From RGIG2000 sp045612665 (lineage in GTDB: Bacteria; Bacillota; Clostridia; Oscillospirales; CAG-272): a DNA stretch of 25,065 bases. Below, one piece after another: positions 15,497-24,057 of this stretch. The stretch covers positions 1 to 25,065 of the forward strand of contig JAZKZO010000043.1 in assembly GCA_045612665.1 (NCBI GenBank), read 5' to 3'. The position numbers and the translations under genes were made by a program. Below the pieces are notes generated by a model. It did not search any database. It was not told where the DNA came from and worked only from the letters and a program-made list of their open reading frames with translations. Position 1 is the first letter of the stretch, and every line of letters starts with the position of its first letter.

Positions 15497-15910
15497 TTGA
15501 ACAAACGAAACGACAAAACAGGAAACTATTTTTTAGCACCGAAAAGCATTTTTAGCATGGGCTTATCATCAGGCGAGATAACCTTGTATCTGTATCTTAT
15601 GTTCTGCGAGGATAGAACTACCTACAAGTGCTACCCAAGCTATTCTACCATAGGCAAAGCGACAGGAATGAGCAACAATACTGTTCGCAAATATGTAGAA
15701 AGCCTGGAAAGGCGAGGTCTTATCTTCACCGAGCATACAACTGTCATAACCAAGGACGGCAGAGCTCATAACGGAAGCCTAAGATACACCATCAATCCGA
15801 TACAGCCTATCGAGGAAATGTATTTTCAAAAGCAGCTAAGAGAAGCAAACGCAAGAAGAAAGCTAATCGAATTTGAAAGGAGAAAGCAAAATGAAAAAGT
15901 CAATGTATAA
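15497..15910 (+). CDS. HTH protein, Rep-like initiator of the element, 137 aa
   Basis: The start is TTG at 15497, six bases after AGGAGGA; no ATG fits. The N-terminal motif NYFLAPKSIFSMGLSSGEI and the winged-helix segment SYSTIGKATGMSNNTVRKYV (about residues 48-67) match the HTH_36 type found in replication initiator-like proteins of Clostridia mobile elements. A basic tail rich in Arg/Lys follows. It is the first gene of the mobilization operon and directly follows the 62-bp iterons, so it probably binds them to start replication or to control its own operon. It is short for a full RepA_N initiator, and regulation alone remains possible. Confidence 0.7.
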   Translation: MNKRNDKTGNYFLAPKSIFSMGLSSGEITLYLYLMFCEDRTTYKCYPSYSTIGKATGMSNNTVRKYVESLERRGLIFTEHTTVITKDGRAHNGSLRYTINPIQPIEEMYFQKQLREANARRKLIEFERRKQNEKVNV

Positions 15911-16106
15911 GAGCAAGGATGAGCTACCAATGTTCTTGTCAGTTATGGATTTAGCTGACCTACTTGGAATCTCACGAGCAAGCGCATACGAGCTTGTAAA
16001 CGAGGAGGAATTTCCGAAGCTAAAAATTGTGCAAGGAAGAACTATCATACCACGAGATAGACTCCTTGAATGGCTAGATGAAAAGACTAGATATGACAAG
16101 ATTTGA
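15891..16106 (+). CDS. xis: Excisionase-like helix-turn-helix protein, 71 aa
   Basis: ATG 15891 follows GAAAGGAGA and overlaps the previous gene by 20 bases. LSVMDLADLLGISRASAYEL is the MerR/excisionase HTH (HTH_17 type), and TIIPRDRLLEWLDEKTR is the usual wing and C-terminal helix. Small proteins of this type direct tyrosine recombinases toward excision by bending attachment-site DNA, and the element encodes two such recombinases in the same operon direction. The excisionase name is inferred from size, fold and context. Confidence 0.7.
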   Translation: MKKSMYKSKDELPMFLSVMDLADLLGISRASAYELVNEEEFPKLKIVQGRTIIPRDRLLEWLDEKTRYDKI

Positions 16107-16297
16107 AATCTTGTTATTGGAGCAGGATAAAGCCGTGTCTTGACTTGGCATACCACATCGCACGGCAATGCCGAGCGTGTAAGGAGTTATGTGATATTTA
16201 CGCTATGGAAAAATCGTGTCTTGTGGTAGCCAAATTTAAGAAAACAAGTCTAAAACAACAAAAAATCAAGGTGTTACAAGGACACTTCAATGTCTAA
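16103..16297 (+). CDS. Possible small Cys-rich protein, 64 aa
   Basis: The frame starts with TTG at 16103, overlapping the excisionase stop, and runs to TAA at 16295-16297. It has six cysteines, including CRAC (about residues 23-26), and a basic C-terminal half. The overlapping start and sensible codon use favour a real gene, but there is no good ribosome binding site and no family I can name firmly. Its end overlaps the candidate oriT hairpin. If the gene is not real, 16107-16313 is a 200-base noncoding mobilization region. Confidence 0.4.
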   Translation: MKSCYWSRIKPCLDLAYHIARQCRACKELCDIYAMEKSCLVVAKFKKTSLKQQKIKVLQGHFNV

Positions 16298-16301
16298 CAC
16301 C
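16270..16301 (+). other. Candidate oriT-like hairpin
   Basis: GGTGTTA (16270-16276) pairs with TAACACC (16295-16301), and GACA (16281-16284) with TGTC (16291-16294) inside it, leaving a CAAG bulge and a CTTCAA loop. It lies directly before the RHH accessory and relaxase genes, the usual place of an oriT. No nick site can be assigned. It could also act on translation of the RHH gene. Confidence 0.4.
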
Positions 16302-16313
16302 AGAAGGAGAAAA

Positions 16314-16715
16314 ATGAAAGAAAATAACACACTTGAAGCACGAGGCGTCAGCCTCACTAAAAATCAATGGGAGCGATGCGAAAGATTGTCAAATGAAAAG
16401 GGCTATCGTTCTCGAAATGCGTTCATTCGTGATGCAATAGATTTCTATTGCTCTTGGCTTGAAAAGGAGCAAAGCGAAAGGTTTTTAACACCGGCACTTG
16501 AATCAGTTATCGGTGCAAAAATCCGTGATAGTGAGAGTAGAATTAGCAGAAATCTTTTCAAAATTGCAGTCGACCTTTCTGTGCTTGGAAAGATAATTCT
16601 TGACGAAAACGGTGGCGGTTATGATGAAGATGTTCTCGAAAACTATCGCCGTGAAAGCATACGAGAGGTGTCCGAAACTAATGGTGCAATCCGTATGGAA
16701 GAGCGCTTTAAATAA
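16314..16715 (+). CDS. Ribbon-helix-helix relaxosome accessory protein, 133 aa
   Basis: ATG 16314 follows GAAGGAGA. The N-terminal part, GVSLTKNQWERCERLSNEKG then SRNAFIRDAIDFYCSWLE, is a ribbon-helix-helix DNA-binding pattern (about residues 9-50). A helical C-terminal part follows, probably for oligomerization. Proteins of this kind bind oriT and help the relaxase, and this one is followed nine bases later by the relaxase gene. It could also repress the operon. The in-frame ATG at 16290 lies inside the hairpin and lacks a ribosome binding site. Confidence 0.75.
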   Translation: MKENNTLEARGVSLTKNQWERCERLSNEKGYRSRNAFIRDAIDFYCSWLEKEQSERFLTPALESVIGAKIRDSESRISRNLFKIAVDLSVLGKIILDENGGGYDEDVLENYRRESIREVSETNGAIRMEERFK

Positions 16716-16724
16716 GGAGAAATA

Positions 16725-18455
16725 ATGGCGAAATTAATTCTTAAAGCACCCTACTATAAGCCAAATCATAGAACAGACACAGGAGCTACAAGAGGTGGCT
16801 ATGTAGAGTATATTGCCAAGCGTGAGGGCGTTGAAATTTTGCGAGGTGGAATGGCTGAATATATAGCTCAAAGGCAAGGCTCTCACGGAATGTTTTCTGA
16901 CGAGGGAGTGAGCATTAACCTATCTAAAATCAAGCAAGAAATTGATGAGCATACAGGAAATGTATGGGGCATAATTATCTCCTTAAAGCGAGAGGATGCG
17001 GAAAGACTTGGCTACAACACAGCCGAGCAATGGATGAACCTTATTCGCTCTCGCAGAAACGATATTGCAAGTCAAATGCATATATCCCCGTCCAATCTTC
17101 GTTGGTGTGCAGCCTACCATAACAAGGAGCTAAATCCTCATGCTCACATTATGGTTTGGTCAAAAAATCCAAGCGAGCCATACCTAACACGCACAGGAAT
17201 TCACAACCTAAAAGCGGTATTTGCTAGCGATATATTCCGTCAAGAGCTAACCTCTATTTACAAAAAGCAGACTAGTGCTCGTGATAGTATCAAGGAAAAA
17301 TACAAGATAAAAATTAGAAATCTAATCGAGGATATTCGAAATGGTAACCACGATATATCACCTGAGCTTGTTATGAAAATGCAGTTGCTTTCCGAAAATC
17401 TAGACAAGCATAAAGGCAAAAAGGTGTATGGATATCTTAATAAGGACACAAAAAATCTTGTAAATGAAATCGTAAAATTGCTTGGAAAAGATGAAAAAAT
17501 ACAGGAGCTATACGATAGCTGGTACGGATATAAATGTGAAACTGTTCGCACCTACACTGATACAATGCCAGAGAAAATTCCAATCGAGGAAAACGAGGAA
17601 TTCAAATCTATTCGCAACAATGTTGTGCGTGTTGCAAGCGAGCTTGGGAAAATATCCGACCAACCAAACCGTGAAATTGACTACGATTATTCACAATATG
17701 AAAGCAAGAAAGATGACTTCGATTTTCTATACCATAAGGCAATGATAGAGGACAATCCGATCCTTTATTATCGTCTTGGCAGATATTATCTTGAAAAAAC
17801 AGACGATATGGAAAACGCAGAATATTGGCTACGATTATCAGCCGATAACGGAAATTCCTTGTCTGCCTATCTCATATATAAAGCCTATCGTGACCACAAA
17901 TTTGATGATACACCAAGTGATAAAATGAAATATCTTCGCATGTCGGCAGACGCAGGCTTTGGCTATGCCGAATACGAGTATGCTAAATATCTTATGGATA
18001 AATCTCCAAGCGAAGCTATGGAATATCTTAAAAGAGCTTCAAATCACGGAAGCTTCCAAGCCGAATACACCTATGGCAAAATCCTATTTGAGCAAGGCAA
18101 AAAAGAGGAAGCAAGAGCGTATTTTGATAAGTGTGCAAGAGAGGATGCGTGGACGGAAGCAAGAGTAGGACTCCTATACTACTACGAATATCAGAACTAC
18201 AAAAAAGGAAAGGAGCTATTAAAGGATAGCGCCGAGCAAGGCTACACGCCAGCCAAGGAAGCACTAAAAGCAATTGAGCAAGGGCTAAACGCTCAAATCG
18301 TAATAGGTGTGTGCGACCTATTCTATTACGCAAGCAATATCATAGAGGAAAGGTGCGAGGATATGTATTCAAAAGAGCATCAGGTAAGCTATCACGGAAT
18401 AGACAGAAGGCAACGCAAGGAAAATCAAGCAAAAAGGCATGGTATGTCATGGTAA
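16725..18455 (+). CDS. MobP3/MobL-type relaxase with a Sel1-repeat C-terminus, 576 aa
   Basis: The relaxase domain spans about residues 1-200. It starts KLILKAPYYKP, has GGYVEYIAKREGVE, and carries the three-histidine metal motif in YHNKELNPHAHIMVWS (H132, H139, H141). These features match MobP3/MobL relaxases of Firmicutes elements, which nick oriT and pilot the strand into the recipient. Residues from about 345 to 525 are a run of Sel1-like repeats, such as AEYWLRLSADNGNS and EAMEYLKRASNHGSFQAEY, a helical solenoid for protein contacts. The conserved tyrosine cannot be assigned by eye. AAGGAG precedes the ATG. Without mating-pore genes, it must rely on a helper conjugative element. Confidence 0.85.
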   Translation: MAKLILKAPYYKPNHRTDTGATRGGYVEYIAKREGVEILRGGMAEYIAQRQGSHGMFSDEGVSINLSKIKQEIDEHTGNVWGIIISLKREDAERLGYNTAEQWMNLIRSRRNDIASQMHISPSNLRWCAAYHNKELNPHAHIMVWSKNPSEPYLTRTGIHNLKAVFASDIFRQELTSIYKKQTSARDSIKEKYKIKIRNLIEDIRNGNHDISPELVMKMQLLSENLDKHKGKKVYGYLNKDTKNLVNEIVKLLGKDEKIQELYDSWYGYKCETVRTYTDTMPEKIPIEENEEFKSIRNNVVRVASELGKISDQPNREIDYDYSQYESKKDDFDFLYHKAMIEDNPILYYRLGRYYLEKTDDMENAEYWLRLSADNGNSLSAYLIYKAYRDHKFDDTPSDKMKYLRMSADAGFGYAEYEYAKYLMDKSPSEAMEYLKRASNHGSFQAEYTYGKILFEQGKKEEARAYFDKCAREDAWTEARVGLLYYYEYQNYKKGKELLKDSAEQGYTPAKEALKAIEQGLNAQIVIGVCDLFYYASNIIEERCEDMYSKEHQVSYHGIDRRQRKENQAKRHGMSW

Positions 18456-18548
18456 TTGATAACTCTTTGATAACTTTCTGTGTTCTCGCTGGATATATGC
18501 TCGAACATGTGGTATCTTGTGAGTACCAAAAAACGAAAGGAGAAACAA

Positions 18549-19712
18549 ATGTCAGCAAAAAGACGACCTCAAGGCGACGGAACAATACGAAAGCGAGTTG
18601 ATGGCAGATGGGAAGGGCGAATAATTATCGGTCATAAAAGCAACGGAATGCCCATATATAAATCGGTGTTTGGTAAAACCCAAAAAGCAACCCTTGCCGA
18701 GCTACACAAGCTAATCGACCAATACCAAGGTGTTGATTTAAGCGAGGAATGTAGAATGACTCTTGGCGAGTGGCTAGATAAATGGCTTGATGAGTATATG
18801 ATTTTTACCATACGAGAAAATACCTTAGCTAGGTATCGCAATATGGTTGACAACCAAGTCAAACCGTATATAGGGAACAAAAGGCTAACCTCGCTAACAA
18901 CAGTAGATATTCAAAAGCTTTATACCAAGCTAAAAAATGAAGGACGAGTAAGAGCACATCCCATACACGGTCGCCAGCTCTCCGATAGCATGGTAAGAGG
19001 TGTGCATATGATGCTACACCAAGCACTTGAAATGGCAGTAACCGAAAGACTAATCGTTAAAAATCCAACCAAGGGAACAACCATTCCAAAAAAGAACTAT
19101 GCCGAAAAGCAGATTTTGTGCGACAGTCAGCTTGAAATCTTCAAGGAAGCCATAAAGAAAGAGCCATATTGGAGCGACCTATTCTATGTGGAAATAATGA
19201 CAGGACTACGCAAGGGAGAGCTGTGTGGACTTAAATGGAGTGATATAGATTTTATATCGGGCACAATGTGCATCAGACGATCGGTTTCTAAGGGCAAGGA
19301 CGGAATTGTTGTAGGAGAAACAAAAACTGATGCAGGGTTAAGAAAAATAATCTTGCCACCAAGTGTAATTGAGCTCTTGCAGAGAAAAAAGCAAGAAGCA
19401 ACAAGTGAATGGATTTTCCCACACTATGCAAATCCAAGTGAGCCTATGCATCCCGAGGTTGCATATCGCAAGCTAAAAACAATACTCAAAAATGCAGGCT
19501 TGCCACTAATAAGATTTCACGACCTTCGCCATACCTTTGCAACCCATGCATTACAGGGTGGTGTTGATGCCAAAACACTATCGGGAATTTTAGGACACAC
19601 AAACGCAAGCTTCACACTTGACACCTACACCCATGTAACAAGTGATATGCAGAAAAACGCATCAAATATAGTAGGTAAAATGATGCAGAAGTTTATAAGA
19701 AAGGACAACTAA
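18549..19712 (+). CDS. int: Tyrosine recombinase (integrase) 1, 387 aa
   Basis: The start is ATG 18549 after GAAAGGAGA; the in-frame ATG at 18480 has no ribosome binding site. The N-terminal arm-binding domain (GDGTIRKRVDGRWEGRIIIG) is the AP2-like type, followed by a SAM-like core-binding domain. The catalytic domain shows TGLRKGEL (Arg), FHDLRHTFATHAL (His-x-x-Arg), LGHTNAS (His) and DTYTHV (Tyr). All catalytic residues appear intact. It is the first of two adjacent recombinase genes. With the second it should recombine the GGTCCCGAA cores at the tRNA-Pro halves. About 90 bases after the relaxase gene it has its own leader containing a repeated TTGATAACT. Confidence 0.9.
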   Translation: MSAKRRPQGDGTIRKRVDGRWEGRIIIGHKSNGMPIYKSVFGKTQKATLAELHKLIDQYQGVDLSEECRMTLGEWLDKWLDEYMIFTIRENTLARYRNMVDNQVKPYIGNKRLTSLTTVDIQKLYTKLKNEGRVRAHPIHGRQLSDSMVRGVHMMLHQALEMAVTERLIVKNPTKGTTIPKKNYAEKQILCDSQLEIFKEAIKKEPYWSDLFYVEIMTGLRKGELCGLKWSDIDFISGTMCIRRSVSKGKDGIVVGETKTDAGLRKIILPPSVIELLQRKKQEATSEWIFPHYANPSEPMHPEVAYRKLKTILKNAGLPLIRFHDLRHTFATHALQGGVDAKTLSGILGHTNASFTLDTYTHVTSDMQKNASNIVGKMMQKFIRKDN

Positions 19713-19713
19713 T

Positions 19714-21129
19714 ATGCCAAGACAAATGAGAAAGCAAGGCGAGGGAAGCATATTCCAACGCAAGGACGGAAGATGGGAAGGCAGAGTAATGATAGGCTAC
19801 AACGAAAAGGGCAATCCCAAGACAAAAAGCGTCTTTGCCCATACCAAGGGCGAGTGCGAGGAAAAGCTTGAACGATTAAAAGCCGAGTGTGGTAGAAGAA
19901 ATGACCGAATGAAGCCGGATATGAATTTTGGCGATTGGATGGATTTGTGGTATCAATACTTTTGTAAGCCAAGGCTTCGCATAACAACACAAGCCTGCTA
20001 TGAGGGAAGAATTTATACTCATATAATCCCCGAAATAGGTCATATACCGCTAAATAAGCTAACGCAAAATGACCTTCAGCAATTCTATGCAAGAATAAAG
20101 AGAACGGGCAGAAAAAAGGATGTAGAGAAAAAAGGCACAGCCTTGTCCGATAGAAGTGTTCGTTCCTGTCATGCAGCCTGTCGCTCAGCACTTGAAAAGG
20201 CAGTAGAGGAAGGACTAATTCAAAGAAACCCGTCAATCGGCTGTAAGCTCCCACCGAAAAAGGGAGCAGAAATGAAAATATTAACCCAAGCAGAAATAAC
20301 AAGATTGCTAATTCAAGCCGATTATGAGGGACATTATGAAATGTTTCTTCTGGAGCTAACAACAGGCATGCGCCGAGGAGAATTACTTGGACTAAAATGG
20401 CAGGATTTGAACACCGATACAGGCGAGCTAAAAATAGTAAGACAGCTAACAACCAAAGGAATAAGCACACCAAAAACAAAAAGCTCCATAAGGAGCATAT
20501 TCCTACCAAGGGATATGGTAGAGCTTCTTATAGAGCTTAGAAAAAGCACTAAAAGCGAATGGATGTTCCCATCGCCTGTAAAGAATGGAGAGCCAAGGCA
20601 CCCATCATCAATAACAAAGAAATTTCGCATAATGCTAGAAAGAGCAAATTGCAAGCATATACGCTTTCACGACCTGCGTCACACCTTCGCTACAATGGCA
20701 CTTGAAAACGGAATTGATATAAAGACACTATCAAGCATGATAGGACATGTGTCATCAGAAACCACGCTCAATATTTATAGCCATGTAACCGATACAATGC
20801 GAGTGCAAGCATCTGTTAAAATAGATAGAGAAATCGGTGGCACAAGCGCTAAAATGCCCGAATTTGAGGAAAAAGAGCCAGAGGTAGAGAGCACACCCAC
20901 AAACGAAAAATTCGAGCCGTCCAAGCCCAAGCACCGCAAAAACGGAACAGGCTGTATCACAATGATAAACGACCACCTCTACGAAGGCAGATACACGCCC
21001 TGCCTAAACGGAAAACGAATCTCTAAAAATGTTTATGCCAAAACAAGAGAAGAGTGCGAGCAAAAGCTAGCAGAGTTAATAAAAACGATGAAAGCAGAAA
21101 TAGCCAAGCTGAAAAAGAAAAACGCATAA
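19714..21129 (+). CDS. int: Tyrosine recombinase (integrase) 2 with an extra C-terminal arm domain, 471 aa
   Basis: ATG 19714 lies one base after the stop of integrase 1, so the two are coupled. The order is an N-terminal AP2-like arm domain (GEGSIFQRKDGRWEGRVMIG), a core-binding domain, then the catalytic residues in TGMRRGEL, FHDLRHTFATMAL, IGHVSSE and NIYSHV. After the normal end at about residue 390 it continues through an acidic linker into a second arm-like domain, with GTGCITMINDHLYEGRYTP and NVYAKTREECEQKLAELI, which repeats the pattern of the N-terminus. That suggests it binds more or other arm sites than integrase 1. Whether both are needed for one reaction is unknown. Confidence 0.9.
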   Translation: MPRQMRKQGEGSIFQRKDGRWEGRVMIGYNEKGNPKTKSVFAHTKGECEEKLERLKAECGRRNDRMKPDMNFGDWMDLWYQYFCKPRLRITTQACYEGRIYTHIIPEIGHIPLNKLTQNDLQQFYARIKRTGRKKDVEKKGTALSDRSVRSCHAACRSALEKAVEEGLIQRNPSIGCKLPPKKGAEMKILTQAEITRLLIQADYEGHYEMFLLELTTGMRRGELLGLKWQDLNTDTGELKIVRQLTTKGISTPKTKSSIRSIFLPRDMVELLIELRKSTKSEWMFPSPVKNGEPRHPSSITKKFRIMLERANCKHIRFHDLRHTFATMALENGIDIKTLSSMIGHVSSETTLNIYSHVTDTMRVQASVKIDREIGGTSAKMPEFEEKEPEVESTPTNEKFEPSKPKHRKNGTGCITMINDHLYEGRYTPCLNGKRISKNVYAKTREECEQKLAELIKTMKAEIAKLKKKNA

Positions 21130-21134
21130 AAATA

Positions 21135-21160
21135 GATGGGTGAGCAAACGCTCACCCATC
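21135..21160 (+). terminator. Hairpin terminator after the integrase genes
   Basis: GATGGGTGAGC (21135-21145) and GCTCACCCATC (21150-21160) form a perfect 11-bp stem with an AAAC loop, five bases after the stop codon. The T run is weak (AAAATTT), but it separates the core from the right cargo. Confidence 0.75.
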
Positions 21161-21203
21161 AAAATTTGAGTCGGAAGTAAACAAAGAAAATAAATCGTTT
21201 TGA

Positions 21204-21232
21204 TTGACAAAATAGCAAGAAAAATGTATAAT
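21204..21232 (+). promoter_or_regulatory. Consensus promoter of the TIR-like gene
   Basis: TTGACA (21204-21209), a 17-base spacer and TATAAT (21227-21232): both boxes match consensus exactly. The gene starts 69 bases after the -10 box, leaving room for a short upstream ORF at 21245. Confidence 0.85.
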
Positions 21233-21300
21233 TAAAAAGGATAAATGTCGAAGGATGATGTATTCGAATTGAATGATTTCTACAATGAAGAGGTGCTATT

Positions 21301-23994
21301 ATGTGCAACCATGAAATTCCAGATGAAAGATTGCGAGTCTTTATTAGTTCCGCTCAAAGCAATGAAGGTGGTTTTGCGTGGCTCAATGTTAGACGTAAAA
21401 TTAAAGATTATCTTAAAGAGTGTCCGTATCTTAATCCGTTTATAATTGAGGAAGGAGCTTCTCCTGTAAAATCCGGTCAATATTATCAGATTCAGTTGTT
21501 GCGTGCTGATATTGTTGTTTTGCTGGTAAAGGGAGAGGTTCGAAATGGCACTGCAACAGAATATGCTTTAGCCAAAAAACACAAAAAGCCAATGTTAATT
21601 TATTTTTTGGATGACGAACAGATAAAGGAATTAAGTGCGATTAGATTAAAAAAAGATGTGCAAGATAATGACTACTGTACATACTGCTCGTTAACCAATT
21701 TCGATGATGTCGAAAAGAGGGTAAGAAAGGATGTTATCGAAAGCGTTATTCGCTATTTTCAGTACAGTCAGTTGAATAGCGGATATTCAGAGGAGGATAT
21801 TACAGATACAACATCCGTATCTAACGATACTCAAGATTTTAAACACAGCATCCCTACAAAAACAGCTATCGGGTTATTCAGTAGTTGCTATGCTCATATA
21901 TTCAATTTACTTGATATCTCACAAGCAAAAAGTGAAGATTCGTCCGAACCATCTCCTTTGCATGATTTTGGCATTGCAGCATTAGATTGGTTAGTTACAG
22001 GAACAGGAAGTATATCAGATAAAGATATATTAAAGTTGATTGATCATGTTTCTGACATGTATTCTGATACAACATGGCTAAGCAGACGTTGGGATGCGAT
22101 TAGGCACGAATTTGTTGGAGATATCGATGGAGCTTTAACTGCGGAAAATCAAGCTCTCTTATCAGCTAGGGCATCAGGAATGCCTCCGTGGATTATTGCA
22201 AACATTTTAATCGATTGCAGGAATATAGAAAATGAGATTTTTGCTAGAGATGGTAGTGTGTTTTATGAGGGCGAAGGGCAAAAAGGGCTAAATGAATTAG
22301 ATACTATTGTTTATCTGCCTGTACTAGATCGCTATTTAGGTGATGTTTATGGTGGACTTGCTAAGGAAACTGAAAAATTAAAAATGGTCAAACCTGGAAC
22401 AATATTCATGGGAACAAATATTGTTGGCATTATTAATGATATAGAGAACTATTTCTTTACAGCTATATTGTATGGATCTTATACACATATGATTATAGCG
22501 CGAGAGTTGCTTGCTAAGATATTATACCAATACGCCGAGCTTACTGGAAAAGAATCCCTCTTGTTTGATTGTGTAAAACTGTTAGTTCTGCACGGAAATG
22601 CTACAACTTTCAAAAAAATGATAGAACACAAATGGGATGACGTTTATCTTTCGGTAGCCTCTGGGGCTGACAATCTTTGGAGATTAACTGATCATGTTTC
22701 ATCTTCCTCCAGAACGCGGATAAAACTCGCAGTATTTACTAAACTTGGAATGTATATGACAGACGATTGTTTTGCAGAGGCGGAAAAATATCTAAAATAT
22801 ATTGATGAATCTATATGTTTGGGCGATCGCGAGGAGTTTTTTGACTGCATTTGTCAAAACATTAATCGCTTGAATGCCATTATGATAACCGAGATGCTAA
22901 CAGATATTATTCGAGAACAACGTTTTGTTTTGGCAAGAAAGTTGGCAAATATATTATTGTATTTAGATCTTACTAATGTTCCTCAAGATTTTCAGCGTGC
23001 TTTGTGTAAATCACTTCAAGATAAAATTACGCTTATTGTAAGCAATGGTGGACATCCACAATTTATAACTTCTTTAATAATGCAAAACAAGGAAATTTTT
23101 GAGGTTCTTGCCTCCGTTCCGGATAATGGTTTACATGGAACAGCAAAAATTTTCCACGATATAAATATGGGCAGTGGTGATTGGAATAAGGTTATTTTGG
23201 ATCAAATCAATACGGCGAAACAACAGTTTGATGCCAACAAAAATCCAGGTTTATATCACGGATTTGTGGAGAGGCCATATGCAACAATCAAAAATGTTAT
23301 TCGAGAGCACTATGTTTCCCAAATGGCCGAAATTATAAACGAAGAATTTATACCATTATGTGTCGATGTTTTGAATAGTCAGGCGCCAGCAGATTTAAAG
23401 GAAGAATGCATTGACTGTCTTTGTGATGTAATTGTTTATTCAAATTCTGGCGATATAGTTTTAACACAAGAATTAAAAGACTCAATCACTAAAATTGATA
23501 TTTCTGAAACACGAACATTTATGGGAGGATCAAAAAACATTTTATCTTGTAGAGTGCTCATGCTTAGAATTGTTTCAGAAGTTGCCGACAAAGAAGAGAT
23601 GCTTGAATGGTGCTTTGAGTTCGCAAAAAAAGATAGTTCTACGAAATTGGCACTGGCAGAATGCGTAGAGCAATATCTAAGATTTTATTCGACTGATTCG
23701 ACTAAAATTGATGCTATGATACTATCCATTGTTTTTCAGTGTTTTGAGGATGAATATTGGCCAGTACGAAGAGCAGCTTGTAATTCTTTAGCAAAAATGT
23801 TAGGCACACGATATAAGGACAGAGTTGAGCGAAAACTTTATGAAGGTGCAATTGACCCTTCGCATTATGTAAGAAATCATCTGTTAAGAATGTGCATGAA
23901 TGGAGAGATTCAAGATGCGTCTATTTCTGATAGAATAAAAGATATGATGAAGTGCGATGCTAATTTTGCAATTCGTACATATGCAAATAGCTAA
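21301..23994 (+). CDS. DUF4062/TIR-like protein with a HEAT-like C-terminus, 897 aa
   Basis: Residues 10-110 resemble DUF4062, a TIR-like fold: LRVFISSAQSNEG, then IIEEGASPVKSGQYYQIQLL, RADIVVLLVKGEVR, GTATEYALAKKHKKP and MLIYFL. The Glu of GTATEY sits where TIR enzymes place the catalytic Glu, so NAD-type hydrolysis is conceivable but unproven. The middle 600 residues are helical and unrecognised. About residues 815-890 look like HEAT repeats (WPVRRAACNSLAKMLG; HYVRNHLLRM). A sensor solenoid with an N-terminal effector domain is a common design of single-gene phage defence. The ATG at 21301 follows AAGAGGTG; no in-frame start lies upstream because several stops intervene. It has its own consensus promoter and no partner gene. 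Confidence 0.7.
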   Translation: MCNHEIPDERLRVFISSAQSNEGGFAWLNVRRKIKDYLKECPYLNPFIIEEGASPVKSGQYYQIQLLRADIVVLLVKGEVRNGTATEYALAKKHKKPMLIYFLDDEQIKELSAIRLKKDVQDNDYCTYCSLTNFDDVEKRVRKDVIESVIRYFQYSQLNSGYSEEDITDTTSVSNDTQDFKHSIPTKTAIGLFSSCYAHIFNLLDISQAKSEDSSEPSPLHDFGIAALDWLVTGTGSISDKDILKLIDHVSDMYSDTTWLSRRWDAIRHEFVGDIDGALTAENQALLSARASGMPPWIIANILIDCRNIENEIFARDGSVFYEGEGQKGLNELDTIVYLPVLDRYLGDVYGGLAKETEKLKMVKPGTIFMGTNIVGIINDIENYFFTAILYGSYTHMIIARELLAKILYQYAELTGKESLLFDCVKLLVLHGNATTFKKMIEHKWDDVYLSVASGADNLWRLTDHVSSSSRTRIKLAVFTKLGMYMTDDCFAEAEKYLKYIDESICLGDREEFFDCICQNINRLNAIMITEMLTDIIREQRFVLARKLANILLYLDLTNVPQDFQRALCKSLQDKITLIVSNGGHPQFITSLIMQNKEIFEVLASVPDNGLHGTAKIFHDINMGSGDWNKVILDQINTAKQQFDANKNPGLYHGFVERPYATIKNVIREHYVSQMAEIINEEFIPLCVDVLNSQAPADLKEECIDCLCDVIVYSNSGDIVLTQELKDSITKIDISETRTFMGGSKNILSCRVLMLRIVSEVADKEEMLEWCFEFAKKDSSTKLALAECVEQYLRFYSTDSTKIDAMILSIVFQCFEDEYWPVRRAACNSLAKMLGTRYKDRVERKLYEGAIDPSHYVRNHLLRMCMNGEIQDASISDRIKDMMKCDANFAIRTYANS

Positions 23995-24020
23995 CTCTAA
24001 AATTAACATACTAAACGAAG

Positions 24021-24057
24021 AAAAAGCCTTGAAAACTTAGCGTTTTCAAGGCTTTTT
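24021..24057. terminator. Bidirectional terminator between the TIR-like gene and tRNA-Pro
   Basis: AAAAAGCCTTGAAAAC (24021-24036) pairs with GTTTTCAAGGCTTTTT (24042-24057), loop TTAGC. T runs follow on both strands, so it can end the TIR-like transcript and the minus-strand tRNA. It is a near-copy of 2763-2799. Confidence 0.85.

Noticed and set aside
18311..18601. 96-aa plus-strand ORF between relaxase and integrase
   Set aside because: It overlaps the end of the relaxase and the start of integrase 1 in another frame, without a ribosome binding site.
19709..20509. 266-aa ORF on the minus strand opposite integrase 2
   Set aside because: It is a shadow of the integrase frame: Leu/Phe/Cys-rich without domains, while the sense strand has all recombinase motifs.
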